DNA from: Armatimonadota bacterium
Lineage (GTDB): Bacteria > Armatimonadota > Fimbriimonadia > Fimbriimonadales > Fimbriimonadaceae
Direction of reading: 5' to 3'
DNA length: 6,854 nt
Assembly: GCA_023392285.1 (NCBI GenBank)
Contig: JAEVZK010000025.1
Coordinates: forward strand, 1 to 6,854
The notes under the pieces were generated by a model. The model worked only from the letters and a program-made list of their open reading frames with translations, did no database searches and was not told where the DNA came from. Of this stretch, positions 1 to 6,808 are shown piece after piece; the first letter of the stretch is position 1, and every line of letters starts with the position of its first letter. The position numbers were made by a program, and so were the translations under genes.

Positions 1-1
1 C

Positions 2-115
2 CATGTCGCAAGCGCGAGTATTCCCGCCGATCTGGACAGAAATCGGCTTCGGGACCATGGCCTTGAACTTCTAAAGGAGGTCACCGATCGTGAAGCTGAA
101 GCAATTGAAGCTTGA
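2..115 (+). CDS. C-terminal end of an upstream gene, probably SbcD/Mre11-type nuclease (partial)
   Basis: A reading frame open from the left edge encodes about 37 residues and stops at TGA 113-115. The visible end has a charged, helical look (DLDRNRLRDHGLELLKEV, then REAEAIEA). It runs 26 bp into the downstream sbcC-like gene, which is typical of translationally coupled sbcD-sbcC pairs. In that family SbcD/Mre11 is the metallophosphoesterase nuclease subunit that SbcC/Rad50 clamps onto DNA ends. None of its catalytic motifs lies inside the window, so the identity is inferred from context only. A second frame is also open from the edge to TAA 72-74 (ending TMALNF). I prefer the 113-115 frame because its residue composition looks more protein-like, but the other cannot be excluded. 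Confidence 0.5.
   Translation, partial: HVASASIPADLDRNRLRDHGLELLKEVTDREAEAIEA
75..80 (+). promoter_or_regulatory. Shine-Dalgarno site for sbcC
   Basis: A perfect AGGAGG lies 9 nt before the GTG at 90. This decides the GTG start of the sbcC-like gene. The site sits inside the end of the upstream reading frame, so ribosomes finishing that gene can re-initiate here. Confidence 0.8.
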
Positions 116-2498
116 GAATTTCCGTCAGCACGTCAACTCGAACATTAGGTTCGAAGATGGAATGACCGCGATCGTGGGACCCAACGGCTCGGGAAAGACC
201 ACCATTCTTGAAGCAATTACTTACGCCTTATACGGAAAGCAACGGAACAAACGAGCAACACTCCGATTCTTTTGGGCGCAGCCCCGCACGAAGTGCCGGG
301 TCACTCTCGATTTCGAATTTGATGGTCGCACATATATCTTGAGCCGAGGTGAGAATGAAGCTTCGCTCGAAGACGTCACAGAGGATGCGACTACAATCGC
401 TTCTGGAATCTCAGCTGTTGACCGAAAGATTGCGGGACTTCTGCGCCTGAACTATGAGCAGTTCAAGAATTCGTTTTGTGCGGAGCAGAAGCACCTCAGC
501 TTCCTCCAGTTTAATGCCGACTCCAAAAGGCAGGAGCAGGTCGCTCGAATGCTCGGCTTAGATCGCCTCCGAGCCGCTTCCGATCGAGCTCGTACCCTCA
601 CTTCTCAGTACCGGGCGCAGATTTCAACTCTCGAGAGCACGCTCGGCGATCCCGACCAGCTTGCTTCCAGCCTCCTGAACGCCAAAGAAGATGTGAAGGC
701 CGCCCAGGCAGCCGTTCTTCAGGCAGAGCGGGTACTCGATCTTTCGAAGGCTGCCCTTCCATCTTCGGAAAGAGCGAGTAAATCGGCCGAGGAATGGCTG
801 AAGTGGACGAAGACCGCAGATGAGGAGCTACGGAGCGCAGATGACTTAAAGGGAGGGCTTCGCTATTGCACCGAGGCCTTCGACAAGGCTGTGGAGCGAA
901 CTAAGCGGCGACTTGAAATCCAAAATTCCGCGGACAAATTCTCCAGACTTGAACAGGAAGCAAAGGCGCTCGACCAAGCAAAATCTGCCTACCAGCTATA
1001 CCGACGCGATGCCCAGCTCGCGGAGCGATTGAGAACTGAGATCAAAGAGGATGAAGAGAACCTCAGTGTTCGCAGAAAAGGCACATTGGAGGAGCTTCGC
1101 CGCCTTCACACGCTTGCCGAAGATGAAGCCACGCTCGCTCTGAAGCTTCTTGAGGAATCACGCGAAACATGGACAAAGAAGCGCCACAAGGCCTCGAACG
1201 CAGAAGCGAAAGCTAAAGCAGATCGAAAGCACGCCGAAGATGCGCTACTTCGCGCGGACGTGTTGATCGCTCAAGGCAAGTGCCCGCAATGCGGCCAAGC
1301 CACATCGGGTGATTTCGTCAAGTCACGCACCCTGCTTGAAGAGGGAGTTGCTAGCGCAAAGACCGCACTCGAGGAAGCCGTCGCCCTACGTGTCCAAACC
1401 GATGTTAAGGCCGCAGAGGTCGAGGTGGCGGAATCAAGAGCAGCCAAAGCCCACCAAGATCTGAAGCTAACTTCCCAAGCTCTGCAGCAAGGTGAAATAG
1501 AGGCCGCCAAAGAGCACACCATCCGGACGGAGCTCGATAAGAAGTCGCGGCGGCTCGCAGAGTTAGAGCGGAAGCTCGACGCAACACAGGTGAACTATGA
1601 TGCTGCGCGGCATCAACAGCTCGAAACGGACCTGGAGGGTCTCGCTAAGGTTTACAAGGAATTTCTCTCTCTGGCCAACGCTGAAGATGAATTGGCGGCA
1701 GCCGCTAAAAGTCTCGACGAAGCAAAGAACAAAATCGAAGTGGCGCGCACCCGATATCGCACGGCTCTGGAAGAGCGAAAGAAACTGCCTTTCGAATCAT
1801 CGGAGCAGGCGAATGAGGCAATCGCTAGTTTACGCGATTTGAAAGCAAAAATTCGCGAGCAGGATTTGGACCTGAACCATGGAAGAGAACGTGTGAAAAT
1901 GGCGGCCAAAATTCTCCAGAGCCAAGAAGAAAAGCTCGAAACTTATCGGCAGAATGAGCTGCGCGTAAGAGAATTGAAGCAGCTGGCGCAACTTAATACC
2001 GTTGCGAGCAAGGAACTTCTTAATTTGCGGCAGATCTTGAACACGAACATCTTGCCCGAGCTTGAAGCGAGAGCTTCTGAGAATTTGGCACTGCTTACCA
2101 ACAATCGATACCCCCGATTGCAGTTGGATGAAGACTTCGAAGCTACGGTAATGGAGGATGATGACACTCCCAAGGCGGTGATTTCGGGCGGAGAGGAAGA
2201 CGTTGTAGCTCTGGCTTTGCGTCTGGCCTTAAGCGAGCTGATTCAGGAGCGTCAGGGCCGGCCCATGTCGCTCTTGATTTTGGACGAAGTGTTTGGCAGC
2301 TTAGATCAAGAACGCCGCCAAGCAGTGCTGGAGCGCCTTCGTGCGATCAAGGGTCGTTTCGACCAGATCCTCGTGATCAGCCACATTGAAGAGATCAACC
2401 ACGTCGCCGATCACTCCATCACCCTCAGCATCGATCCGGAGCGACACTGCACCGTCGTGGGCGAGGCACCAATCTCTCAGATACCACTCCTTATCTAA
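90..2498 (+). CDS. sbcC: SbcC/Rad50-type DNA repair ATPase
   Basis: This 802-aa SMC-like ATPase is the DNA-tethering, ATP-driven subunit of the SbcCD (Mre11-Rad50) complex, which opens hairpins and processes blocked double-strand ends in the cytoplasm. Visible in order: Walker A GPNGSGKTT at residues 30-38, a Q-loop candidate Q133 in a FKNSFCAEQ context, a long Ala/Glu/Lys-rich coiled coil (about 150-390), the zinc hook CPQC (C398, C401), a returning coiled coil (about 405-680), an ABC signature reading ISGGEE (698-703), Walker B LLILDE (728-733), D-loop GSLD (736-739) and H-loop H765. All catalytic parts are intact. At 802 aa it is shorter than E. coli SbcC (about 1048) and closer to archaeal Rad50, implying shorter coiled coils. 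The GTG start is supported by AGGAGG 9 nt upstream and by the MKLKQLKLENFR opening normal for the family. The symbol is by family resemblance; rad50 would be an equally fair name. Confidence 0.93.
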   Translation: MKLKQLKLENFRQHVNSNIRFEDGMTAIVGPNGSGKTTILEAITYALYGKQRNKRATLRFFWAQPRTKCRVTLDFEFDGRTYILSRGENEASLEDVTEDATTIASGISAVDRKIAGLLRLNYEQFKNSFCAEQKHLSFLQFNADSKRQEQVARMLGLDRLRAASDRARTLTSQYRAQISTLESTLGDPDQLASSLLNAKEDVKAAQAAVLQAERVLDLSKAALPSSERASKSAEEWLKWTKTADEELRSADDLKGGLRYCTEAFDKAVERTKRRLEIQNSADKFSRLEQEAKALDQAKSAYQLYRRDAQLAERLRTEIKEDEENLSVRRKGTLEELRRLHTLAEDEATLALKLLEESRETWTKKRHKASNAEAKAKADRKHAEDALLRADVLIAQGKCPQCGQATSGDFVKSRTLLEEGVASAKTALEEAVALRVQTDVKAAEVEVAESRAAKAHQDLKLTSQALQQGEIEAAKEHTIRTELDKKSRRLAELERKLDATQVNYDAARHQQLETDLEGLAKVYKEFLSLANAEDELAAAAKSLDEAKNKIEVARTRYRTALEERKKLPFESSEQANEAIASLRDLKAKIREQDLDLNHGRERVKMAAKILQSQEEKLETYRQNELRVRELKQLAQLNTVASKELLNLRQILNTNILPELEARASENLALLTNNRYPRLQLDEDFEATVMEDDDTPKAVISGGEEDVVALALRLALSELIQERQGRPMSLLILDEVFGSLDQERRQAVLERLRAIKGRFDQILVISHIEEINHVADHSITLSIDPERHCTVVGEAPISQIPLLI

Positions 2499-2499
2499 T

Positions 2500-2549
2500 C
2501 ACATCTTAAGACCGCAATAACTGGACCTCAAATTTACCGGGCAGATGTG
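2500..2549. other. Short inverted repeat in the sbcC-motA gap
   Basis: CACATCT at 2500-2506 and AGATGTG at 2543-2549 are perfect 7-bp complements separated by 36 nt. They sit directly after the sbcC stop. No T-run follows, so this is not a convincing intrinsic terminator. It may be chance or a weak RNA fold separating sbcC from motA. I see no clear promoter in this 81-bp gap. Confidence 0.2.
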
Positions 2550-2562
2550 GAACAAACAGCCT

Positions 2563-2568
2563 AAGGGG
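2563..2568 (+). promoter_or_regulatory. Probable ribosome binding site of motA
   Basis: AAGGGG lies 11 nt before the ATG at 2580, a slightly long but usable spacing. It supports that ATG as the motA start. Confidence 0.5.
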
Positions 2569-2579
2569 TTCTGGCGGCT

Positions 2580-3437
2580 ATGTTTACGATTATCGGCATT
2601 GTAGTGGTGCTTGGCGCTGTCATGGTGGGTTACATCATGCACGGCGGCAACATCGGCGTTCTTATTCAGATTAATGAAATTGTGATTCTACTAGGGGCGG
2701 GCTTAGGCTCCTTCCTAGCTGCCAACGGGATGAACAATCTCACAGGGGCTATCAAAGCGGTGATGGGCTTGCTCAAGCCCGATCCCTATACGAAGCCAGC
2801 CTACAACGAACTGCTGAAGATGATGTATCAGCTGTTCAACGTCGCAAGAAAAGAGGGGCTCCTCGGACTCGAAAAGCATATCGAGAATCCGGCTGAGAGC
2901 GACATTATCAAGAACTTCCCCACTTTTCTGGCCAACCATCACGCCACCGCCTTTATGTGCGACACGATGAAGGTCATCCTTACTGGGGCGGTCGGTCCTC
3001 ATGACTTGGCGGAAATGATGGAGCTCGACCTCGAGATCGCACACCACGAAGCCAAAGTTCCGGCCGATGCGATTCAGACGGTGGGCGATGCGATGCCTGG
3101 TTTCGGAATCGTTGCCGCGGTGCTTGGCGTGATCATCACGATGGGCAAGATCGGAGGCGCGGCCTCCGAGATTGGAGAGTCGGTCGCGGCCGCACTCGTG
3201 GGCACGTTCATGGGAATTTTGCTCGCGTACGGAATGTTCGCTCCCGTTGCTAGAGCAATCGAGCTCCGGCTAGGATCTGAGGGGCAGTACCTCAACTGCA
3301 TCCGATACGCACTCTTCAGCTTCGCTCGTGGAGAGTCGCCGATCACGTGCGTTGAATTCGCCCGCCGAAACATCGAACCCTCCGTCCGCCCCGGATTTGC
3401 GGAAATGGAAGCGAGTGTGAAGGAGAAGGCTGCTTGA
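2580..3437 (+). CDS. motA: Flagellar motor stator protein MotA
   Basis: This 285-aa inner-membrane protein forms, with MotB, the ion channel that drives flagellar rotation. Hydrophobic segments lie at about 1-20, 28-48, 172-190 and 201-223, with the large cytoplasmic loop between the second and third. Residues known to matter in E. coli MotA appear at the same numbers: R90 and E98 (rotor-facing charges, in ARKEGLLGLE) and P173 and P222 (in AMPGFGIVAAV and FAPVA). The IENPAES segment after E98 and the VEFARR..... PGFAEME end also match the family. The close agreement with E. coli numbering suggests the proton-type branch rather than PomA. The gene lies 81 bp after sbcC on the same strand. Its partner motB starts 500 bp further on instead of directly abutting, because an antisense gene with flanking repeats lies between them. 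Confidence 0.95.
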   Translation: MFTIIGIVVVLGAVMVGYIMHGGNIGVLIQINEIVILLGAGLGSFLAANGMNNLTGAIKAVMGLLKPDPYTKPAYNELLKMMYQLFNVARKEGLLGLEKHIENPAESDIIKNFPTFLANHHATAFMCDTMKVILTGAVGPHDLAEMMELDLEIAHHEAKVPADAIQTVGDAMPGFGIVAAVLGVIITMGKIGGAASEIGESVAAALVGTFMGILLAYGMFAPVARAIELRLGSEGQYLNCIRYALFSFARGESPITCVEFARRNIEPSVRPGFAEMEASVKEKAA

Positions 3438-3450
3438 GCTTTGCTGAAGC

Positions 3451-3478
3451 CAGTGCACAGTCTCCAGTTTCCGGTAAG
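3451..3478. repeat. Left heptamer array (four 7-bp units)
   Basis: On the + strand, four consecutive 7-bp units read CAGTGCA, CAGTCTC, CAGTTTC, CGGTAAG. CAGT, or a one-base variant, recurs every 7 bp. The array begins 13 bp after the motA stop and ends immediately before the stop codon of the antisense four-helix-bundle gene. It is the inverted partner of the array at 3900-3927. Confidence 0.65.
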
Positions 3479-3838
3479 TCAATGATCACTTGCCTCAGCT
3501 TTGGAGCGCCGGAGCGCGTAAAGAAGTCTTGCGACCTCGTGCAGGAGTGCTTCCTCGATGTCTACGGACGCCAAGAAACCGAGCAATCTACTGAGCTCGA
3601 GCTGTGTTTGGAGCTCTCGGACGCTACCCATGGCGATTCCAAGGAAGTGGCAAAGTTCGCCACTAGAGTTCCGACCGTGTCCTTCGGCGATATTCGACGG
3701 GATGGAAATTGCAGCCCGGCGCATCTGAGAACACAAACCGAAGCGCTCGGCTTCCGGCAAGCTATCGGTCAACAAGTAAATCGCTTTCGCAAGTTGCATC
3801 GACTTTTGCCACACGATCAGTTTTTCGTGTCCCTGCAC
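3479..3838 (-). CDS. Four-helix-bundle protein (23S rRNA intervening-sequence protein / S23 family)
   Basis: From a GTG at 3838 this gives 119 aa, the usual size for the family. The landmarks are all present: LIVWQKSMQLA near residues 7-17, then ERFGL, QMRRAAISIPSNIAEG (38-53), and GSVRELQTQL (71-80). The family was first known from proteins encoded in intervening sequences of 23S rRNA and is related to the Avd accessory protein of diversity-generating retroelements; its biochemical role is not settled. The frame stays open upstream to a TTG at 3949, but the extra N-terminus simply translates the flanking heptamer array and is not family-like. A TTG eight codons before the GTG is also possible. 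Only a weak AGAG precedes the GTG. The gene lies antisense between motA and motB, so its mRNA would be complementary to any motAB transcript. Confidence 0.85.
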   Translation of the reverse strand: MQGHEKLIVWQKSMQLAKAIYLLTDSLPEAERFGLCSQMRRAAISIPSNIAEGHGRNSSGELCHFLGIAMGSVRELQTQLELSRLLGFLASVDIEEALLHEVARLLYALRRSKAEASDH

Positions 3839-3899
3839 GAGAATCTCTGGAGGCAAACTCCATGCCACTCGCGTCACCGTATCTTCTGCCTGACATCCG

Positions 3900-3927
3900 G
3901 TGACGGTCAACTGGCAACTGTGAACGG
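3900..3927. repeat. Right heptamer array (four 7-bp units, inverted)
   Basis: On the + strand the units read GTGACGG, TCAACTG, GCAACTG, TGAACGG. On the minus strand they are CCGTTCA, CAGTTGC, CAGTTGA, CCGTCAC, so they mirror the left array. The last unit contributes the GG of the GGAT that is the best ribosome-binding candidate for motB (3926-3929, 7 nt before the ATG at 3937). The element boundary thus overlaps the motB translation signal. Confidence 0.65.
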
Positions 3928-3936
3928 ATAACTCAC

Positions 3937-4842
3937 ATGGACACCCCAATTATCATCAAAAAGAAAAAGGTGGTCGGTCACGGCGGACACCATGGCGGAT
4001 CGTGGAAGGTGGCTTACGCCGACTTCGTCACCGCAATGATGGCGTTCTTCATGGTCATGTGGATCATGGGACTGTCAGATGAGACGAGGGCCAGTATTCA
4101 GGGCTACTTTAATGATCCGCACGGCTTTATGAAGAATCTGCCGCGAACCAAGACCGTCATCGCCCTGAACGGCATGCCCACTCCACAGCCTGGGCAGAGC
4201 AAGTCCCACGAAGCCACACCCTTTGAGAAGGAACATGATGCAACGAAGAAGCTCGAACAGCAGCTGAAGAAAACAATCGACGATCCAAAGCTCCTGAAGG
4301 AAATTGCGACGCATGTTGACATTCAGCTCACGCCAGAAGGTCTGCGGATTGAGTTCCTTGAGGACAAGAATGACTTTTTCCAATCGGGTGGGGCCGTTCT
4401 CAAGCCAAGTGCACTGAAGGTCGTCAAACTGCTTGGTCCCAAGATCGCGGCTTCCGGCAGACCCATTATCGTTGAAGGTCATACCGACTCCGTCCCGTTC
4501 GCTGGCGATCCCCTTCGCAACTTCACCTTGAGCACGGAGCGGGCAGCATCACTTCAGAACGCGCTTGGCAGAGCTGGTGTACCTGCTAACAAATTCCTCT
4601 ACGTGAAGGGACTGGCTGACAAGGAGCTGCGAGACCCGGCGCACCCGATGAGTGCCATTAACCGTAGGGTCACAATTTTGCTCCCCTTCACCACGCCGAA
4701 GAACGCAAAGATCGATTTTCCAAAGGAAGAGGCGAGGCAGGTGGTTCGCGAAAGTCTCCTTCCCGGCGTGAGCCTGAAGCCAGCCAAGCCAAACATCGCG
4801 GACGTTGATCCAAAACCCCATAAGGAGTTTTTCGACCACTGA
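3937..4842 (+). CDS. motB: Flagellar motor stator protein MotB
   Basis: This 301-aa peptidoglycan-anchored stator subunit has a basic and His/Gly-rich cytoplasmic tail (KKKK at 8-11, HGGHHGG at 15-21). One membrane helix spans about 26-46 and carries the ion-binding Asp as D29 in WKVAYADFVTAMMAFF, equivalent to E. coli D32. A plug-like amphipathic stretch follows at about 51-65. The C-terminal OmpA-like peptidoglycan-binding domain shows EGHTDS (180-185), TLSTERA and NRRV (242-245). A Lys/Pro-rich tail ends the protein. The ATG is favoured because the tail and helix have normal lengths, though only a weak GGAT precedes it. With MotA it forms the 5:2 stator. Separation from motA by an antisense gene could alter coupling or the MotA:MotB ratio; that is inference. 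Confidence 0.95.
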   Translation: MDTPIIIKKKKVVGHGGHHGGSWKVAYADFVTAMMAFFMVMWIMGLSDETRASIQGYFNDPHGFMKNLPRTKTVIALNGMPTPQPGQSKSHEATPFEKEHDATKKLEQQLKKTIDDPKLLKEIATHVDIQLTPEGLRIEFLEDKNDFFQSGGAVLKPSALKVVKLLGPKIAASGRPIIVEGHTDSVPFAGDPLRNFTLSTERAASLQNALGRAGVPANKFLYVKGLADKELRDPAHPMSAINRRVTILLPFTTPKNAKIDFPKEEARQVVRESLLPGVSLKPAKPNIADVDPKPHKEFFDH

Positions 4843-4878
4843 GGCTAATCGCGAAGATAGCTCGTCCCTAACCTGAAC

Positions 4879-5166
4879 ATGGCTCAATTGGCAGGAAGCC
4901 TTTGGAAGTTGAACCTTGTGCGCGTTGTGGTGGTGGATGTCACGGATGACTACACCCTGATGCAGCCGCCCATGCCCTCGACCTTTTACCCTGTCCTCGA
5001 GGAGGTGTGGCTGCCGCGGCACAACCTCACCAAGTATTTGGCCAAAGACGATCTGGTTAGCGGCTACCTATATGATTGGCACGAGATGGCCATGACCGAC
5101 GACGGCAGTTGGTATGTGGGAGTCGTAAGCGCTTCGCTGGCTCTTCCATCGATTGCGAACGCTTGA
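4879..5166 (+). CDS. Small protein of unknown function
   Basis: I do not recognise this 95-aa product. It is acidic and rich in Tyr and Trp, with a Val-rich strand (VRVVVVDVTDD, about 14-24), then a Pro/Met stretch (QPPMPS) and YLYDWHEMAMTDDGSWYVGVV near 63-83. There is no signal peptide or clear membrane helix. Third codon positions from about 4918 to 5140 are strongly G/C-rich, which supports real coding. The overlapping minus-strand frames do not look protein-like. The ATG at 4879 has no ribosome binding site. A GTG at 4918 has GGAAG 9 nt upstream and would give 82 aa starting at the Val-rich strand, so the true start may be there. It lies 36 bp after motB on the same strand and could be co-transcribed. 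Confidence 0.5.
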   Translation: MAQLAGSLWKLNLVRVVVVDVTDDYTLMQPPMPSTFYPVLEEVWLPRHNLTKYLAKDDLVSGYLYDWHEMAMTDDGSWYVGVVSASLALPSIANA

Positions 5167-5576
5167 AAGGTCGTTCGCTCGATCCATCTCCAACCGGGAT
5201 CGCATGGTGGCGAGAATTTAGAAGGCACCTGCTCGAGCGACATCATCAATCATCGTCAGCGATTGTGGTGGCAGGCGTTCCATCGAAGGCCTCGATTTTG
5301 GGAAAGGGAAATCGCGCGCCAATGCGGCTTTTTCTTTCGTGCTCGCCGCCAACAATTTTTCCGGTTGTTGCGTCGACGAAGATCTTGCGTAATTGACGGA
5401 CCCAAGTGAAACTTCCGCAATAAATGCCGTTCCAACGTAGTCGACACCGAGATAGTTAATGGCAAAGACCGAGGATCGATTGTAAATTTCAGGGTGCGAC
5501 GGGTCGCGCTACCCCACTATTCAAATCCGGTGCTAAAGAGGAGAATTGCCTCCAGCGATGCGGAATACTGTAGGTC
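5167..5576. other. Gene-poor stretch with possible decayed minus-strand coding remnant
   Basis: No intact gene is apparent in these 410 bp. On the minus strand two neighbouring frames look protein-like and join near 5413. The first (about 5508 down to 5413) includes EIYNRSSVFAINYLGVDYVG. The second (about 5425 down to a TGA at 5246-5248) includes RKIFVDATTGKIVGGEHERK, resembling the 'VDATTGKI' style of PepSY-like or lipoprotein strands. Neither has a start, and a TAG closes the first at 5509-5511, so a frameshifted remnant is possible but unproven. A small hairpin lies at 5492-5514 (GGGTGCGA / TCGC-gct-ACCC) with no T-run. A strong AAAGAGGAG lies at 5535-5543. I see no convincing promoter or terminator. 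Confidence 0.3.
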
Positions 5577-6698
5577 ATGAGGTGCCGCATTGGGATCGAC
5601 GCGAGGTCATATCGTCGTTCGACATCAGGAATCGGCACTTATACGCGAGAGCTGCTCACTCGGCTGCTTCCGCTAGGCCGTGCCAACGATTACATCGTTT
5701 ACCTAACGGAAGACGATCAAGCCGAGTGGAACATCGTCCTGCCGCACGTGACGACTCGTCTCGTGCCATTTCCATACTTCAGCCCGAAGGAGCAAACCCA
5801 TCTGCTGAAGATGTTGGTGGCTGACAATCTGGACCTCGTCCATTTTCTCAATTTCCCGCATCCGATTCGTTACCGAGGCAAGTTCGTCGTTACCCTTCAC
5901 GATCTCACGATGTTCCTCTTCCCCTCTCATACTCAGAAAGGCAGTGGACTCGTCAGAAAGGTCGGGTTTCAGCTTGTTTTCCGTCACGCGATGAAAAAAG
6001 CCGACAAGGTTATCGCCATTTCGAAGAACACAGCATCTGACGCGTCGCGCCTCTTTAAAGTGCCGAGTGATCGCCTAAGCGTGATCTACGAAGGCGGGCC
6101 AACTGTCGCTACGGGTGGAGAACGCCGCTTGCCCGATTCGATCGTTGGCGATGACCCATTTTTTATCTTTATCAGCGCATGGCGTTCCCATAAAGGATTG
6201 CTGACGCTCATCGAGGCGTTCGAGAAATTCAAGCATGAAGGTGGACATCCGCATCGTCTCGTGCTCGTCGGGAACGCACGGTCGGCACCGCCGGACATTC
6301 TCACTGCTCTCGAACATTCCTCCGTCAAAGACCAGATCGTGCGAACCGGATTCATTTCCGATGAAGACCTATCTGCAATGTTGGGTGCCGCCGACGCGCT
6401 CATTATGCCTTCCGAATACGAAGGGTTTGGCCTTCCAGTCTTGGAGGCGTTTGCTGCCGGAACTCCGGTCATTTCGGCTCGCAACAGTTCGCTGATCGAG
6501 GTTGGTGGCGAGGCGGCTCTGTTCTTTCCCACATCAGATGCGGAAGCTCTAGCGGACTGTCTCCGCCAAATCAGCAACGATCCCACGAGAATGGAATCCA
6601 TGAGAGCGCTCGGATATCGGCAGCTTGCCCGATTTTCCTGGGACACTTGCGCCGAGCAGACGCTGGCCGTCTACGGTGAAGTTTTGGGGAAGTCTTAA
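5577..6698 (+). CDS. Glycosyltransferase family 4 (GT-B fold)
   Basis: This 373-aa retaining glycosyltransferase transfers a sugar from a nucleotide-sugar donor, most likely at the cytoplasmic side of the membrane during polysaccharide or glycoconjugate synthesis. The N-terminal Rossmann half opens with RIGIDAR (4-10) and SGIGTYTRELL (17-27), then LHDL (107-110) and VIAISK (145-150). The C-terminal half holds the donor-site residues R203 and K206 (SAWRSHKGLLTLIEAF) and the EX7E motif E282/E290 in SEYEGFGLPVLEAF. The length is normal and nothing is missing. The ATG at 5577 is the only reasonable start: an in-frame TAG lies at 5571-5573 and the GIDAR motif follows at once, yet no proper ribosome binding site is adjacent. 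Acceptor and sugar cannot be read from sequence. No other polysaccharide genes are in view. Confidence 0.93.
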   Translation: MRCRIGIDARSYRRSTSGIGTYTRELLTRLLPLGRANDYIVYLTEDDQAEWNIVLPHVTTRLVPFPYFSPKEQTHLLKMLVADNLDLVHFLNFPHPIRYRGKFVVTLHDLTMFLFPSHTQKGSGLVRKVGFQLVFRHAMKKADKVIAISKNTASDASRLFKVPSDRLSVIYEGGPTVATGGERRLPDSIVGDDPFFIFISAWRSHKGLLTLIEAFEKFKHEGGHPHRLVLVGNARSAPPDILTALEHSSVKDQIVRTGFISDEDLSAMLGAADALIMPSEYEGFGLPVLEAFAAGTPVISARNSSLIEVGGEAALFFPTSDAEALADCLRQISNDPTRMESMRALGYRQLARFSWDTCAEQTLAVYGEVLGKS

Positions 6699-6716
6699 CT
6701 AAGTCGCTTGAGGACT

Positions 6717-6792
<76 letters not shown>

Positions 6793-6808
6793 ATACGCCA
6801 CGAAGCGT

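Larger units (their letters stand above)
3451..3927 (-). mobile_element. Candidate inserted element: IVS-protein gene bracketed by inverted heptamer arrays
   Basis: This block of about 477 bp separates motA from motB, genes normally adjacent or overlapping. It consists of a left heptamer array (3451-3478), an antisense gene of the 23S rRNA intervening-sequence protein family, and a right heptamer array (3900-3927) in inverted orientation. Compared in register, left against reverse-complemented right, the arrays match at 19 of 28 positions, including CACAGT and CCAGTT blocks. Removing the block would leave motA and motB about 22 bp apart. No target-site duplication is visible and there is no transposase, so mobility is an inference from the structure. 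rRNA intervening sequences of this family likewise have complementary ends. The alternative is a resident gene with decayed local repeats. Confidence 0.5.

Noticed and set aside
3451..3478. CRISPR array
   Set aside because: The units are 7 bp and contiguous with no spacers.
3451..3927. Classical insertion sequence or retroelement
   Set aside because: There is no transposase, reverse transcriptase or template/variable repeat pair in the window; only the small IVS-family gene and short arrays are present.
3434..3931. A 165-aa plus-strand reading frame between motA and motB
   Set aside because: It is the mirror of the antisense four-helix-bundle gene, which matches a known family; the plus frame has no family features.
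3839..3949. Longer N-terminus for the four-helix-bundle protein from TTG 3949
   Set aside because: The added residues are a translation of the heptamer array and lack family resemblance; the 119-aa form has the usual length.
4549..5022. A 157-aa minus-strand reading frame over the end of motB
   Set aside because: It lies opposite well-supported motB coding sequence and has a random-looking, His/Arg-rich composition.
5350..5370. Hairpin CAACAA / TTGTTG as a terminator
   Set aside because: The stem is short and AT-rich with a 9-nt loop, and no T-run follows on either strand.
5546..5824. A 92-aa plus-strand frame with a good ribosome binding site near its start
   Set aside because: Most of it overlaps the glycosyltransferase in another frame and its composition (Arg/Ala/Ser-rich) looks like a shadow.
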